Shown: positions 21,336-30,325, numbered from the stretch's first letter. The stretch is DNA of 64,000 nt from Lysobacterales bacterium (GCA_015655355.1 JAATFG010000016.1:23535-87534), one strand, 5' to 3'. Program-made: numbers and translations. Notes: a model not told the origin generated them from the letters alone.

Positions 21336-22430
21336 TCACGCAGGCGGGAGCAGGCCTACTTGCCCTTGTTCCACGTGGAACCGCGTCGCGGCGACCGCCA
21401 GCATTTCCACGCCCGGCGGCAGCTCGGTGCCAGTGACGAACACTTGCGCCGCATTGCCCAGCAGACGTTCCAGCACGCGCCGCTGATGCTCACGATCCAG
21501 CTCCGACGCCAGATCATCCAGAATCACGATGGGCCACTCACCGCGCTGCGTCAGGAAATCCTCGGCCTGCGCTAGCAAACAGGCCAACGCGGTCAGCTTG
21601 GCCTGCCCACGCGACAAGTCCTCGTCGTTCGGGCGATGCGCGTACCGAATCCGCCAATCCGCGCGATGCGGCCCGGCGCTGGTGTACCCGGCCGCCCTGT
21701 CCCGCTCGCGCGCCAGCAGCAACGCGTCGGCCAGCGACATCTCCTGCCGTTTCCAGCCCGGTGAAAAGGAAATCTCGGCCGTACCCAGTTCCGGCACCAG
21801 ACTGGCGGCCATTTCGGACAGGTGATGCTGCAAGCGGGCCAGATAGGCCTGCCGGCGCCGGGTCAACGGTTCCCCGGCTTCGGCCAGCTCGCGATCCCAC
21901 GTGTCCAGCTGACGGGAATCACCGCCGGCTTTCAGCAGGGCATTGCGCTGCTTGAGCGCCCGCGCGTAGCGGCGCCAGATCGGGACGAAGTCCTGTTCCA
22001 CGTGGAACAGGCCCCAATCGACGAAACGCCGCCGGGGGTCGCCATTGCCAGACACCAGTGAATGACTGCCCGGCTCGAAGCTGACTACCGCCAGCGCTGC
22101 GCACAGATCGCCCAGCTGGGCCACGGACTGCCCATCCAGCCGCCCTTCCCACTTCTGCCCGTTGTGGCGCAGCCCGACGCGATGGGTTCGGGTTTCACCG
22201 AACTCCTGCCACTCGGCGAAAACCTCGACTGCCTCGGTGCCGGTACGAATCAGTCCGTCTCGAACCCGCCCACGGAAGCTGCGCCCGTAAGCCAGCAGGT
22301 GCAATGCTTCCAGAATGCTGGTTTTGCCGGCGCCATTGCTGCCGGTGATCAGGTTCAGGCCCTCGCCCGGCGCCAGATCGGCTCGTTCCAGGCAGCGCAC
22401 GCTGGCCAGTTGCAGTCGGGTCACCCGCAT
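21336..22430 (-). CDS. recF: DNA replication and repair protein RecF
   Basis: The 364-residue SMC-like ATPase has Walker A at 30-38 (GSNGAGKTS), the signature LSRGQAKLTALACLLAQAE near 270-290, and Walker B VILDDLASELD near 305-315. It loads RecA at gaps with RecO and RecR. Two parS palindromes lie inside the coding sequence, and each is read as the peptide FHVEQ (residues 142-146 and 351-355). A third lies just upstream. The start ATG is 97 bp after dnaN. Confidence 0.96.
   Translation of the reverse strand: MRVTRLQLASVRCLERADLAPGEGLNLITGSNGAGKTSILEALHLLAYGRSFRGRVRDGLIRTGTEAVEVFAEWQEFGETRTHRVGLRHNGQKWEGRLDGQSVAQLGDLCAALAVVSFEPGSHSLVSGNGDPRRRFVDWGLFHVEQDFVPIWRRYARALKQRNALLKAGGDSRQLDTWDRELAEAGEPLTRRRQAYLARLQHHLSEMAASLVPELGTAEISFSPGWKRQEMSLADALLLARERDRAAGYTSAGPHRADWRIRYAHRPNDEDLSRGQAKLTALACLLAQAEDFLTQRGEWPIVILDDLASELDREHQRRVLERLLGNAAQVFVTGTELPPGVEMLAVAATRFHVEQGQVGLLPPA
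21367..21382. other. parS centromere-like site (ParB binding) in recF 3' end
   Basis: TGTTCCACGTGGAACC matches the bacterial parS consensus (TGTTNCACGTGAAACA class; Pseudomonas variants carry CCACGTGG). It is read as FHVEQ at RecF residues 351-355. Confidence 0.82.
21994..22009. other. parS centromere-like site in recF, perfect palindrome
   Basis: TGTTCCACGTGGAACA is a fully symmetric 16-mer identical to well-studied pseudomonad parS sites. It is read as FHVEQ at RecF residues 142-146. Confidence 0.85.
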
Positions 22431-22499
22431 CGCGGCCGCTCCAGCTCGAAACTTCGCGCCCGCGCAGCAAAACGCCCGGCCTGGACCGGGCGTCGCCTG

Positions 22500-22515
22500 G
22501 GTTTCACGTGAAACA
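22500..22515. other. parS centromere-like site between recF and dnaN
   Basis: GGTTTCACGTGAAACA differs from the general parS consensus TGTTTCACGTGAAACA only at the first base. It lies in the short non-coding gap, where no codon constraint explains it. Confidence 0.85.
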
Positions 22516-22527
22516 CGCCAACTTCCA

Positions 22528-23628
22528 TCAGAGCCGCAGTGGCATTACCACATGACGCGATCTCTCGTTGCCGGCCTCGCGGACCAGTGCCGAAGAGTTG
22601 GCATCGCGCAGCAAGATGACGATGAACTCGTCCTTCAGTGCCGACAGCGCATCCAGCAGATAATTGACGTTGAAGGCGATCGCCAGCCCGTCCACCTTGG
22701 TTTCGGCTTCGATTTCTTCCTGCGCTTCTTCCTGTTCCGGGTTGTGCGCACTGATCTTCAACTGGTTGGGCGACACTTCCATGCGTACGCCACGGAATTT
22801 TTCGTTGGACAGGATCGCGGCGCGCTGCAGCGCGGCACGCAGGGCTTCGCGGTCCAGCTTCACTTCGCGGTCGGCACCGATCGGAATGACCGCCTCGTAA
22901 TCGGGGAAGCGCCCATCGATCAGCTTGCTGGTGAAGCTGACGTCGTCACGCTTGACCCGGATATGTGCACGCCCGATTTCCAGTTCCAGGACGCGGTCGC
23001 CGCCTTCGAGCAAGCGCTGCAATTCGGTCACGCCCTTGCGCGGCACGATGATTTGGCGCTTGGTGCCGATCTGGGTTTCCAGCGCGGATTCGCACAGGGC
23101 CAGGCGATGGCCATCGGTAGCCACGCAGCGCAGGGTCTTGTCGCGCAAGTCGAACAACAGGCCATTGAGGTAATAGCGAACGTCCTGCTGCGCCATTGCG
23201 AATGCCGTGCGCTCGATCAGTTCCTTCAGTCCGGCTTCCGGAACGCTGATGCGCTCGGTGGCTTCCACTTCGTCAACCGAAGGAAAATCGTTAGCCGGCA
23301 AGGTGGAAAGCGTGTAGCGGCTACGTCCCGCTTGCACCGTTACCTTGTCCGCATTCTGGATCACCGTCACATGGCTGCCATCGGGCAAGGCTCGGATGAT
23401 CTCGAACAGTTTGCGCGCCGGAATCGTGATCTCGCCATCTTCGGCGCCCTCGACTGCGCAGCGCGCAATCATTTCCACTTCGAGATCAGTTCCGGTCAGG
23501 GACAACTGCCCGTCCTTTACCTGTACCAGGAAATTGGCCAGTACCGGCAAGGTTTGACGTCGTTCGACGACGTTGACGACTTGGGCCAGTGGTTTGAGAA
23601 AGGCTTCACGCTGCAGGCTGAAACGCAT
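22528..23628 (-). CDS. dnaN: DNA polymerase III sliding clamp (beta subunit)
   Basis: The start at 23628 (MRFSLQREAFLKPLAQVVNVVERRQTLPVLANFLV) gives 366 residues, the usual length. Three clamp domains are visible, with EGAEDGEITIPARKLFEI, QQDVRYYLNGLLFDL and the C-terminal RHVVMPLRL. The clamp encircles DNA and tethers Pol III and other clamp-binding proteins. It is transcribed leftward from the origin region, followed by recF. Confidence 0.97.
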   Translation of the reverse strand: MRFSLQREAFLKPLAQVVNVVERRQTLPVLANFLVQVKDGQLSLTGTDLEVEMIARCAVEGAEDGEITIPARKLFEIIRALPDGSHVTVIQNADKVTVQAGRSRYTLSTLPANDFPSVDEVEATERISVPEAGLKELIERTAFAMAQQDVRYYLNGLLFDLRDKTLRCVATDGHRLALCESALETQIGTKRQIIVPRKGVTELQRLLEGGDRVLELEIGRAHIRVKRDDVSFTSKLIDGRFPDYEAVIPIGADREVKLDREALRAALQRAAILSNEKFRGVRMEVSPNQLKISAHNPEQEEAQEEIEAETKVDGLAIAFNVNYLLDALSALKDEFIVILLRDANSSALVREAGNERSRHVVMPLRL

Positions 23629-23965
23629 GGGGTAGGACGCCTCTACGCTTTTAGGATTTGTATTTAAAATCAAAAAGATGGGGTGGTGGTAGTGCCGAAA
23701 TTCCGGGAAAACCTATTCAACCAATTGAATCAAAAGGAATTTTTCCAATGGCCGTCAAGTGGAAAAACAGCCTCCGGTCGGTACGCAAACCTGTGGACAA
23801 GAAAGCAGGATGGAAATCGTCCACCTGCTATCCACAGACTGCCCCTGTTTCGTCCACCAGTTTACGCAAATTGTCCGGACCTTGTTGATTCTAGGTGGTT
23901 GCTGGACAACCGACAGGGGTTTGGAAACAAAAAAGCCACCAGATATGGTGGCTTGGTCTCGGCGC
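23629..23965. other. oriC: Putative chromosomal replication origin (oriC), dnaA-dnaN intergenic region
   Basis: This 337-bp gap is far more AT-rich than its surroundings at 23648-23681 and 23701-23765. It carries DnaA-box-like 9-mers: TGTGGACAA at 23792-23800 (complement TTGTCCACA), CTATCCACA at 23828-23836, TCGTCCACC at 23817-23825 and 23850-23858, TTGTCCGGA at 23871-23879 and GCTGGACAA at 23901-23909. A dnaA terminator closes the right side. In related Xanthomonas the origin has been placed between dnaA and dnaN. Gene polarity diverges around this area, and parS sites lie close by. A single perfect box also lies at 25365-25373. Confidence 0.75.
23926..23954 (-). terminator. Intrinsic terminator of dnaA
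   Basis: Read leftward, an 8-bp stem AAGCCACC / GGTGGCTT with a six-base loop is followed by TTTTTTGTTT. It sits 12 bp after the dnaA stop and separates dnaA transcription from dnaN. Confidence 0.85.
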
Positions 23966-25291
23966 TCATTCGCTGAGCTTGCGGATCAGCTTGTCCCAGT
24001 CCTCGCGCAACTTGCCATCGGTTTCCATCAAGTGGCGAATCTGGCGGCAGGCATGCAGCACCGTGGTGTGGTCGCGGCCGTCGAAGGCATGGCCGATCTC
24101 CGGCAGGCTGTGTTCGGTCAGTTCCTTGGCCAGGGCCATCGCCATCTGGCGCGGTCGCGCAAGCGAGCGGGTGCGTTTCTTGCCCAGCAACTCCTTCAAC
24201 TGCAGCGTGTAGTAATCGGCGACGATTTTCTGGATATTGGAAATGCTGATTGCCTGCTGTTGCGCGCGCAGCAAATCGCGCAGGGCTTCCTGGGCGAATT
24301 CGATGCTGATTTCGCGTCCGGTGAAATTGGCGCGGGCGGTCAGGGTGTTCAAGGCGCCTTCCAGGTCGCGGACGTTGCTGCGCATCTTCTTCGCCAGCAG
24401 GAAGGCCACTTCGTTGGGGATATGCGTGCCGCGTTCGGCGGCCTTGGCCAGCACGATGGCAGCGCGGGTCTCGAAGTCCGGCGGGTCGATGGCTACAGGC
24501 AAGCCCCATCCCAGGCGCGACTTGAGCCGCGGTTCGATGCCCTCCATCTCGCGCGGATAGCGGTCGCTGGTCATCACGATCTGCTGGCGGCCGTCGAACA
24601 GCACGTTGAAGATGTGGAAGAACTCTTCCTGGGTGGCTTCCTTGCCGGCGAAGAACTGCACGTCGTCGATCAGCAGCGCGTCGATGCTGCGGAACTGGCG
24701 CTTGAATGCCTCGGTGTTCTTGGCTCGCAGCGAATTGATGAAATGGTTGTAGAACTCGTCCGAACGCAGGTACAGCACGCGCGCCAAGGGATTCAGGCGG
24801 CGCATTTCGTTGCCAATCGCCGACATCAGGTGGGTCTTGCCCAGGCCGGTGCTGCCGTACAGCAGCAACGGGTTGTGCGCGCGGTCGCCCGGGCTCTGCG
24901 TGACCATCCACGCCGCATTGCGGCCCATCTTGTTGCTACTGCCTTCGATGAAGTTATCGAAGGTGTAATGCCGGTCGAGATTGCTGTTGAACGGTTCGGG
25001 CGCGGCAGTCGTGGCCGTGGCCGGCGCGTAGGCCGTGGTCGCCGGTGCCGCAACCCGTTCGCGGCGCGAGCCGATTTCCAGCACGACGCTGCCCAGGCCG
25101 TAGTGTCTGGCCAGTTCATGGATGCGCGGCAGGTAGCGCCCGTGAACCTGCTCGACGATGAAGGCATTGGGCGCGAACAGCACCAATGTATCGCCGCGCA
25201 ATTCGGGTTGCAGCGGTTTGAGCCAGGTTTGCACGTCTTCGGCCGGAAATTCGGCTGACAGGTGTTCCAGACAAAGGGGCCAAGCGTCCAT
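23966..25291 (-). CDS. dnaA: Chromosomal replication initiator DnaA
   Basis: The start at [15 protein letters not shown] (25291) gives 441 residues; an in-frame start two codons upstream is possible. Domain I is at about 1-75 and a short Ala/Thr/Pro-rich domain II at 80-100. The AAA+ domain has Walker A at 146-153 (GSTGLGKT) and Walker B LLIDD at about 206-210. Domain IV carries the DNA-binding signature [12 protein letters not shown]. DnaA binds DnaA boxes and melts oriC. It is terminated before dnaN, so the two are separate transcripts. Confidence 0.97.
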   Translation of the reverse strand: MDAWPLCLEHLSAEFPAEDVQTWLKPLQPELRGDTLVLFAPNAFIVEQVHGRYLPRIHELARHYGLGSVVLEIGSRRERVAAPATTAYAPATATTAAPEPFNSNLDRHYTFDNFIEGSSNKMGRNAAWMVTQSPGDRAHNPLLLYGSTGLGKTHLMSAIGNEMRRLNPLARVLYLRSDEFYNHFINSLRAKNTEAFKRQFRSIDALLIDDVQFFAGKEATQEEFFHIFNVLFDGRQQIVMTSDRYPREMEGIEPRLKSRLGWGLPVAIDPPDFETRAAIVLAKAAERGTHIPNEVAFLLAKKMRSNVRDLEGALNTLTARANFTGREISIEFAQEALRDLLRAQQQAISISNIQKIVADYYTLQLKELLGKKRTRSLARPRQMAMALAKELTEHSLPEIGHAFDGRDHTTVLHACRQIRHLMETDGKLREDWDKLIRKLSE

Positions 25292-25364
25292 CAGCATGTT
25301 TCGTCGTCGAAAAAGCCCCGCGTCGTCGCAATGAAGGCGCGAGGAGATATATAAGGGGAAAGGT

Positions 25365-25373
25365 TGTGGATAA
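25365..25373 (-). promoter_or_regulatory. Perfect DnaA box upstream of dnaA
   Basis: TGTGGATAA is the complement of the consensus TTATCCACA. It lies 74 bp upstream of the dnaA start and about 70 bp before the rpmH promoter, a position suited to DnaA autoregulation. Confidence 0.7.
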
Positions 25374-25440
25374 CTCTAGCATGAAGCGTTCGCCGCGTGC
25401 CGGTCGCGCATGTTGTATCCGCTCCGGGGATTCCGCCCGC

Positions 25441-25469
25441 TTGCCTCGCTACTCAAGGGCATGTAGAAT
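25441..25469 (+). promoter_or_regulatory. Candidate rpmH promoter
   Basis: TTGCCT and TAGAAT (25464-25469) are separated by 17 bp, with rpmH starting 40 bp downstream. Confidence 0.55.
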
Positions 25470-25508
25470 TGCCGGTTCACTCCCATCCCTTTTGCCGAGA
25501 GGCCCGAC

Positions 25509-25649
25509 ATGGCCACCTACCGCACCTACCAGCCCAGCAATCTGAAGCGCAAGCGCGACCACGGTTTCCGCGCCCGCATGAAGACCGCCGACGGCCGCAA
25601 GGTTCTGGCGCGTCGTCGTGCCAAGGGCCGCAAGCGCCTGACCGCCTGA
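25509..25649 (+). CDS. rpmH: Ribosomal protein bL34
   Basis: This is a 46-residue, highly basic protein: [20 protein letters not shown], then [20 protein letters not shown] and RKRLTA. The sequence and length are diagnostic for bL34 of the large subunit. It begins the rightward group rpmH-rnpA-yidC-mnmE, the standard arrangement beside the origin. A CGAGAGGCC ribosome site precedes the ATG. Confidence 0.98.
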   Translation: MATYRTYQPSNLKRKRDHGFRARMKTADGRKVLARRRAKGRKRLTA

Positions 25650-25718
25650 TTGCGCAGGTTGCCGCCGGCTCGGACGAGTTCGGCGCGGCCTAAGCCATCA
25701 CTCATGCGTTACACCGCC

Positions 25719-25748
25719 AAGCCCGCGCTGTCGCACAGTGCGGGCTTT
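25719..25748 (+). terminator. Hairpin between rpmH and rnpA
   Basis: A 13-bp stem with one G-U pair and a CGC triloop (starting AAGCCCGC, ending GCGGGCTT) is followed by a short TTTG. It ends 9 bp before the rnpA ATG. It may attenuate read-through from the abundant rpmH message or reduce rnpA translation. Confidence 0.6.
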
Positions 25749-25756
25749 GTCGTGTC

Positions 25757-26200
25757 ATGAACCCGTCGATCGAAGCCACCGCGGATTTTCCGCCTGCCGC
25801 GCGCGTGCGCAGCGGGGCCGACTACAAGCAGGTCTTCGATCAGGCCAAGCGCGTTTCGCATCCGTTGCTGGCCCTGCATTGGCGCCGCGCCGAAACCCCG
25901 GCCCGGCTGGGGCTGGCGGTGTCGCGCAAGGTCGACACGCGTGCCGTGGTCCGCAACCGGATCAAGCGCGTCATCCGCGACCGCTTCCGCCACGTCCGCC
26001 ACCAGCTTGCCGGTGGCGACTACGTGATCGTCGCCCGCGCGGCGGCGGCCAAGGCCGGCAATGCCGAGCTTGGCGAAGCCTTCGTGCAAGTGCTGCGCCG
26101 CGCCGGCGCATTGCCCGTGCCCGAGGCAAGCGGCAAAATGCTTGCTTTCGGCAATAATCCCCCCACTTCACCGGACAAGCCGGCGCCTTCCGCCGGTTGA
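25757..26200 (+). CDS. rnpA: Ribonuclease P protein component
   Basis: The 147-residue basic protein has the RNR signature at 66-68 (VVRNRIKRVIRDRFR) that binds RNase P RNA, plus LGLAVSRKV and DYVIVARAAAAKA. The C-terminal 25 residues, Pro- and Gly-rich, extend beyond the usual family end. No ribosome site is obvious because the hairpin occupies that position. It assists the RNase P RNA in 5' tRNA maturation. Confidence 0.93.
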   Translation: MNPSIEATADFPPAARVRSGADYKQVFDQAKRVSHPLLALHWRRAETPARLGLAVSRKVDTRAVVRNRIKRVIRDRFRHVRHQLAGGDYVIVARAAAAKAGNAELGEAFVQVLRRAGALPVPEASGKMLAFGNNPPTSPDKPAPSAG

Positions 26201-26213
26201 GAAAGCCTGCCTG

Positions 26214-27911
26214 ATGAACCAGACCCGTGTATTCCTTTTCGTTGCCTGGGCGGCAGCAGCCATCTTCCTGTGGACGCAATGGGGCAAGTTCACCGCGCCC
26301 AAGTTCGAAGCGGCGCCGGCCCAGATCGCCGCGCCGACTTCCACGATTCCCGCCGCTTCGGTTCCCGGTTCGACGGCGAGTGCCGCCGATGCCAGCGTGC
26401 CGCAGGTTGCGGCCGTCGCCACACCGACCGCTACCGCTGCGCCGGTCGCGGCCAGCGTGACCGTGCAGACCGACGTGCTGCGCGTGGTCCTCGATGGCGG
26501 CAGCGTGTCTCAGGCGGATCTGCTCAGGTATCCGGAATCGCAGGACAAGGGCGCGGCGCCGGTACGCCTGTTCGCGGCCGATGCCGCGAACTATTACGTC
26601 GCGCAAAGCGGCTGGATCAACGCCGCGCACAATGCGCCGACCCACCTGTCCGGCTTCGTGCCGGAGAAAACCGGCCCGGTCGAACTGGGCGATGCCAATG
26701 AAGTGTCGGCGTCGTTCGTCTGGACGGGTGCCGATGGCGTGGGCATCCGCCGCACCTACACCTTCAAGCGCGGCGAATACGTCATCGGCGTGCACGACGA
26801 GATCGTCAATCACGGCGCCGCACCATGGCAGGGCCAGAGCTACCAGCAGTTGCTGCGCAAGCCGCCGGTGCTGGAGAGCGGCTTCACCCATCCGGAGGCC
26901 TACAGCTTCCATGGCGCGGTCTGGTACGGCGCGAACGATGGCTACAACCGCTACAAATTCAAGGATTTCCTCGCCGACGGCAAGGTCGACAAGACGGTGC
27001 AACAGGGCTGGGTCGGCATGCTCCAGCATCATTTCTTCAGCGCGTGGATTCCCGCGTCCGATGCAAAGGTCACCGTGTCGCTGGATGCGCCGGACAACGG
27101 CGCACAAGCACTGATCCGCGAAGTCGGCGGCAACGTGGTCGTCGCGCCGGGCCAGCAGATCAGCAGCGACGCGCGTTTGTGGGTCGGCCCGAAGCTGGTC
27201 GAGCAGATGAAGGCGTTGCAAGTGCCGGGCCTGGATCGCGCGGTCGATTACAGCCGTTTCTCGGTGCTCGCCCTGCTTTGCCAGGGCCTGTTCTGGATCC
27301 TGGGCAAGCTGCACGCGCTGTTCGGCAACTGGGGCTGGGCGATCATCGGCCTGGTCGTGATGTTGAAGGCGGCGCTGTTCCGCCTGTCCGCCGCGCAATA
27401 CAAGTCGGCGGCGAAGATGCGCAAGTTCGCCCCGCGCCTGCAGCAGTTGAAGGAGCGCTATGGCGACGACCAGGCCAAGTACCAGCAGGCGATGATGGAG
27501 CTGTACAAGAAGGAGAAGATCAATCCGGTCGCCGGCTGCCTGCCGGTGTTGCCGCAGATGATCATCTTCATGGCCTTGTACTGGATGCTGGCCGAATCGG
27601 TCGAGCTGCGCCAGGCGCCGTGGATGCTGTGGATCCACGACCTCACCTCGCGCGACCCGTTCTTCGTGCTGCCGGTGTTGAACGTGGCGGTCATGTTCGT
27701 CACCCAGCGGCTGACGCCGGCGGTCGGCATGGACCCGACGCAGCAGAAGATGATGCAGATCATGCCGCTCGGTTTCGGCGCGGTTCTCGCCTTCCTGCCG
27801 GCCGGCCTGGTGCTGTACCAGGTCACCAACGGCGCGCTTGGCTTGCTGCAGCAGTGGTACATGCTGCGCAAGTACGGCGACAGCAAGCCCGACGCGAAAC
27901 CGGCGAAGTGA
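26214..27911 (+). CDS. yidC: Membrane protein insertase YidC
   Basis: The start at 26214 (MNQTRVFLFVAWAAAAIFLWTQWGKF) gives 565 residues. A first membrane helix is followed by a large periplasmic P1 domain (about 60-345, beta-sandwich-like). Five conserved helices fill about 345-550, including FGNWGWAIIGLVVMLKAALF, MIIFMALYWMLAESVELRQAPW and GFGAVLAFLPAGLVLYQVTN. The cytoplasmic loop KYQQAMMELYKKEKINPVAGCLP is typical. It inserts membrane proteins with or without SecYEG. The small yidD gene usually found between rnpA and yidC is absent; only 13 bp separate the two. Confidence 0.97.
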   Translation: MNQTRVFLFVAWAAAAIFLWTQWGKFTAPKFEAAPAQIAAPTSTIPAASVPGSTASAADASVPQVAAVATPTATAAPVAASVTVQTDVLRVVLDGGSVSQADLLRYPESQDKGAAPVRLFAADAANYYVAQSGWINAAHNAPTHLSGFVPEKTGPVELGDANEVSASFVWTGADGVGIRRTYTFKRGEYVIGVHDEIVNHGAAPWQGQSYQQLLRKPPVLESGFTHPEAYSFHGAVWYGANDGYNRYKFKDFLADGKVDKTVQQGWVGMLQHHFFSAWIPASDAKVTVSLDAPDNGAQALIREVGGNVVVAPGQQISSDARLWVGPKLVEQMKALQVPGLDRAVDYSRFSVLALLCQGLFWILGKLHALFGNWGWAIIGLVVMLKAALFRLSAAQYKSAAKMRKFAPRLQQLKERYGDDQAKYQQAMMELYKKEKINPVAGCLPVLPQMIIFMALYWMLAESVELRQAPWMLWIHDLTSRDPFFVLPVLNVAVMFVTQRLTPAVGMDPTQQKMMQIMPLGFGAVLAFLPAGLVLYQVTNGALGLLQQWYMLRKYGDSKPDAKPAK

Positions 27912-27919
27912 CGAACGAA

Positions 27920-27950
27920 GAAACCCGCTGCCGGCGGGTTTCCTTCTTTT
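27920..27950 (+). terminator. Intrinsic terminator after yidC
   Basis: An 8-bp stem AAACCCGC / GCGGGTTT with a five-base loop is followed by CCTTCTTTTC. It separates yidC from the mnmE promoter. Confidence 0.75.
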
Positions 27951-27975
27951 CATGGGGGCGTTGTAGAGTTCGCGC

Positions 27976-29313
27976 ATGAACCCCATCGACACCATCGCCG
28001 CAATCGCGACCGCGCCCGGCGCTGGCGGTGTCGGCATCGTGCGCCTGTCCGGGCCACTGTCCTTGCGCATCGCGCGGGACGTTTGCGGGCGCGAACTGCA
28101 ACCGCGACATGCCCGTTACGCGCGCTTTACCGATGCCGCCGGCGAAACCATCGATGACGGCATCGCTCTGCATTTTCCCGCGCCACGCAGCTTCACCGGA
28201 GAACACGTGGTCGAGCTGCAGGCGCACGGCAGTCCGGTCGCGTTGCAGCGCCTGGTCGCGCGTTGCATCGAACTCGGCGCGCGCCATGCGCGGCCCGGCG
28301 AATACAGCGAACGCGCCTTCCTCAACGGCAAGATCGATCTGGCCCAGGCCGAGGCGATCGCCGACCTGATCGCCGCCAGCGACACGCGTGCCGCGCGCGC
28401 GGCGCGGCGCGCGCTGGATGGCGAATTCTCCGCGCGCGTCGAGGCGATTGCCGCCGCGCTGCTGCGCCTGCGCGTGCACGTCGAAGCGGCGATCGATTTC
28501 GCCGACGAGCCGCTGGATACGCTTGGCGGCGCGCAGGTGAAGCGACAACTCGCTGCCGTGCGCGAACAGCTCGTCGCGTTGCTTGCCGCTGCCGAACGCG
28601 GGCGCAAGCTGCGCGATGGCCTGCACGCGGTGATCGTCGGTCCGCCGAACGCCGGCAAGAGTTCGCTGCTCAACGCGCTGGCCGGGCACGAACGCGCCAT
28701 CGTCGCCGATGTTGCCGGCACCACGCGCGACACGCTGCACGAGACCATCCACCTCGACGGCCTCGAACTGACCTTGGTCGATACCGCCGGCCTGCGTGCG
28801 GGCGGCGATGCGATCGAACGCGAAGGCATGCGCCGCGCGCATGCCGAATTGCAGCGCGCCGACCTGGCCCTGTTGGTGCTGGACGCACGCGACCCGCAGG
28901 CCGGCCGCGCCGAAGCCGAAGCGGCGGTTGCCGGCGTGCCGCTGCGCATCGAGATCCGCAACAAGGCCGACCTGCTGCAGACGCTGCCGCGGGCCGAAGC
29001 CGATGCCGTGTACATGTCGGCGCACAACGGCCTGCACCTGGAGCAATTGCGCCTGCGCCTGCGCGCGCTGGCCGGGGTCGATGCGGGCGAGGCGGCGGGC
29101 GGCGAATTCTCCGCGCGCGCGCGCCATGTCGAGGCCTTGCAACGTGCGCTGTCCTGCGTTGATACTGCAACGAGTGGGGTCAGCCACGAGCGGCTGGAAA
29201 TCGCCGCCGAAGAACTGAGGCTGGCTCACGGGGCACTGGGCGAAATCACCGGGACGGTTTCGCCCGACGAGTTGTTGGGGCACATCTTTTCCACGTTCTG
29301 CATAGGGAAGTGA
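27976..29313 (+). CDS. mnmE: tRNA uridine-5-carboxymethylaminomethyl synthesis GTPase MnmE
   Basis: The 445-residue protein has an N-terminal tetrahydrofolate-binding domain (1-120, with [26 protein letters not shown]). The G domain has G1 at 222-229 (GPPNAGKS), G2 GTTRD and G3 DTAG. The C-terminal motif is CIGK (442-445) with the catalytic Cys. With MnmG (60.7 kb) it modifies wobble uridines of certain tRNAs. A TAGAGT six bases before the ATG suggests a leaderless mRNA. Confidence 0.97.
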   Translation: MNPIDTIAAIATAPGAGGVGIVRLSGPLSLRIARDVCGRELQPRHARYARFTDAAGETIDDGIALHFPAPRSFTGEHVVELQAHGSPVALQRLVARCIELGARHARPGEYSERAFLNGKIDLAQAEAIADLIAASDTRAARAARRALDGEFSARVEAIAAALLRLRVHVEAAIDFADEPLDTLGGAQVKRQLAAVREQLVALLAAAERGRKLRDGLHAVIVGPPNAGKSSLLNALAGHERAIVADVAGTTRDTLHETIHLDGLELTLVDTAGLRAGGDAIEREGMRRAHAELQRADLALLVLDARDPQAGRAEAEAAVAGVPLRIEIRNKADLLQTLPRAEADAVYMSAHNGLHLEQLRLRLRALAGVDAGEAAGGEFSARARHVEALQRALSCVDTATSGVSHERLEIAAEELRLAHGALGEITGTVSPDELLGHIFSTFCIGK

Positions 29314-29344
29314 GAGCGGGAAATCTCTATTGGGGAAGTCGCGC

Positions 29345-30325
29345 ATGGTTTTGCAGCAGAACAGGAAAATCCTCGTGGCCGCGTTGCTGGCCAGCTTGGC
29401 CGCGTGCCAGAAAACCGAAACGCCGGCGACCAGCGCCGCCACATCGCTTTCGGCAACGCCTGCCGCTGCGGCCACGAAGGCTGCGCCGGCCGTCGTGGCG
29501 AAAGTGGCCATCGCCGACATGAACGAGGACCAGCTGCGCCAGGCCGCGCTCACCGCGATGAGCGAAAACCGCTTGTATTCGCCTGCCGGCGACAACGCCA
29601 TCGAGTACTACATCGCGCTGCGCAACAAGTTCCCGAACGATCCGAACATCAGTGGCGCGCTGATCGACCTGGCGCCATACACCTCCATCGCGGTCGGGCA
29701 AAGCCTGAGCCGCGGCGAGTTCGACGAAGCCGAACGCATGACCGCGCTGATCCAGAAGATCGACGCGAACTACCCGGCCCTGCCGCGCCTGCACCAGAAC
29801 ATCGCCGACGCGAAGGACGCATTCCAGAAGAAGCAGGCGCAGGCCGTCGAAGCGCAGAGCCGCCTGGCGCAGCAACAGGCCGCCGAGCAGAAGGCGGCGC
29901 AGCAGAATGCCGCGCAGCAACCCCCAAAGGCCGGCCAGGCCGCGACCGTCGCGGCGACACCGCCGCCGCCGAAGCCGGTGGAAGAATCGGCGCCGCCGAA
30001 GCCGGTCGTCATCGCACCTGCGCCGGTACCGCAGACGCCGCCGGCCACCACGCCCGCGGCCGTGCCGGCCGCCACCGAACTGCGCCTGGTCAATGCGCCG
30101 CCACCGCGCTATCCGGCCGACGCCCTGCGCGAAAACATCAGTGGCGAAGTGCTGCTGGAATTGAGCATCGACACCGACGGTTCGGTCAGCAGTGCCAAGG
30201 TGGTGCGTTCGTCGCCGCCGCGCGTGTTCGACTGCGAAGCGCTTACGGCGGTGAAGCGCTGGAAGTTCGCGCCGATCAGCGAGCCGACGGTCACCCGACG
30301 CACGATCAACTTCAAGCCGAACTGA
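29345..30325 (+). CDS. Lipoprotein with C-terminal TonB domain
   Basis: The start at 29345 follows a GGGGAA site and gives 326 residues. A lipoprotein signal ends at Cys21 (LLASLAAC). A helical middle section (about 60-180) includes a Gln/Ala-rich coiled-coil-like stretch (QKKQAQAVEAQSRLAQQQAAE). A Pro-rich linker (about 185-240) leads to a TonB-type C-terminal domain (about 245-326, NAPPPRYPADALRENISGEVLLELSIDTDGSV and VKRWKFAPI). Unlike true TonB it has no membrane helix with a conserved His, so direct coupling to ExbBD is doubtful. A structural or peptidoglycan-spanning role is possible. Confidence 0.78.
   Translation: MVLQQNRKILVAALLASLAACQKTETPATSAATSLSATPAAAATKAAPAVVAKVAIADMNEDQLRQAALTAMSENRLYSPAGDNAIEYYIALRNKFPNDPNISGALIDLAPYTSIAVGQSLSRGEFDEAERMTALIQKIDANYPALPRLHQNIADAKDAFQKKQAQAVEAQSRLAQQQAAEQKAAQQNAAQQPPKAGQAATVAATPPPPKPVEESAPPKPVVIAPAPVPQTPPATTPAAVPAATELRLVNAPPPRYPADALRENISGEVLLELSIDTDGSVSSAKVVRSSPPRVFDCEALTAVKRWKFAPISEPTVTRRTINFKPN

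Noticed and set aside
21893..21906. A CACGTG core in recF as a fourth parS
   Set aside because: Flanking bases (TCCCACGTGTCC) do not match the required outer arms.
25292..25508. The dnaA-rpmH gap as the replication origin
   Set aside because: It has one perfect DnaA box but no cluster and no clear AT-rich block; the dnaA-dnaN gap fits better. It remains a fallback.
29286..29302. A TTTTCCACGTTCTGCA sequence resembling parS near the mnmE end
   Set aside because: Only one half-site matches; the central CACGTG is broken.
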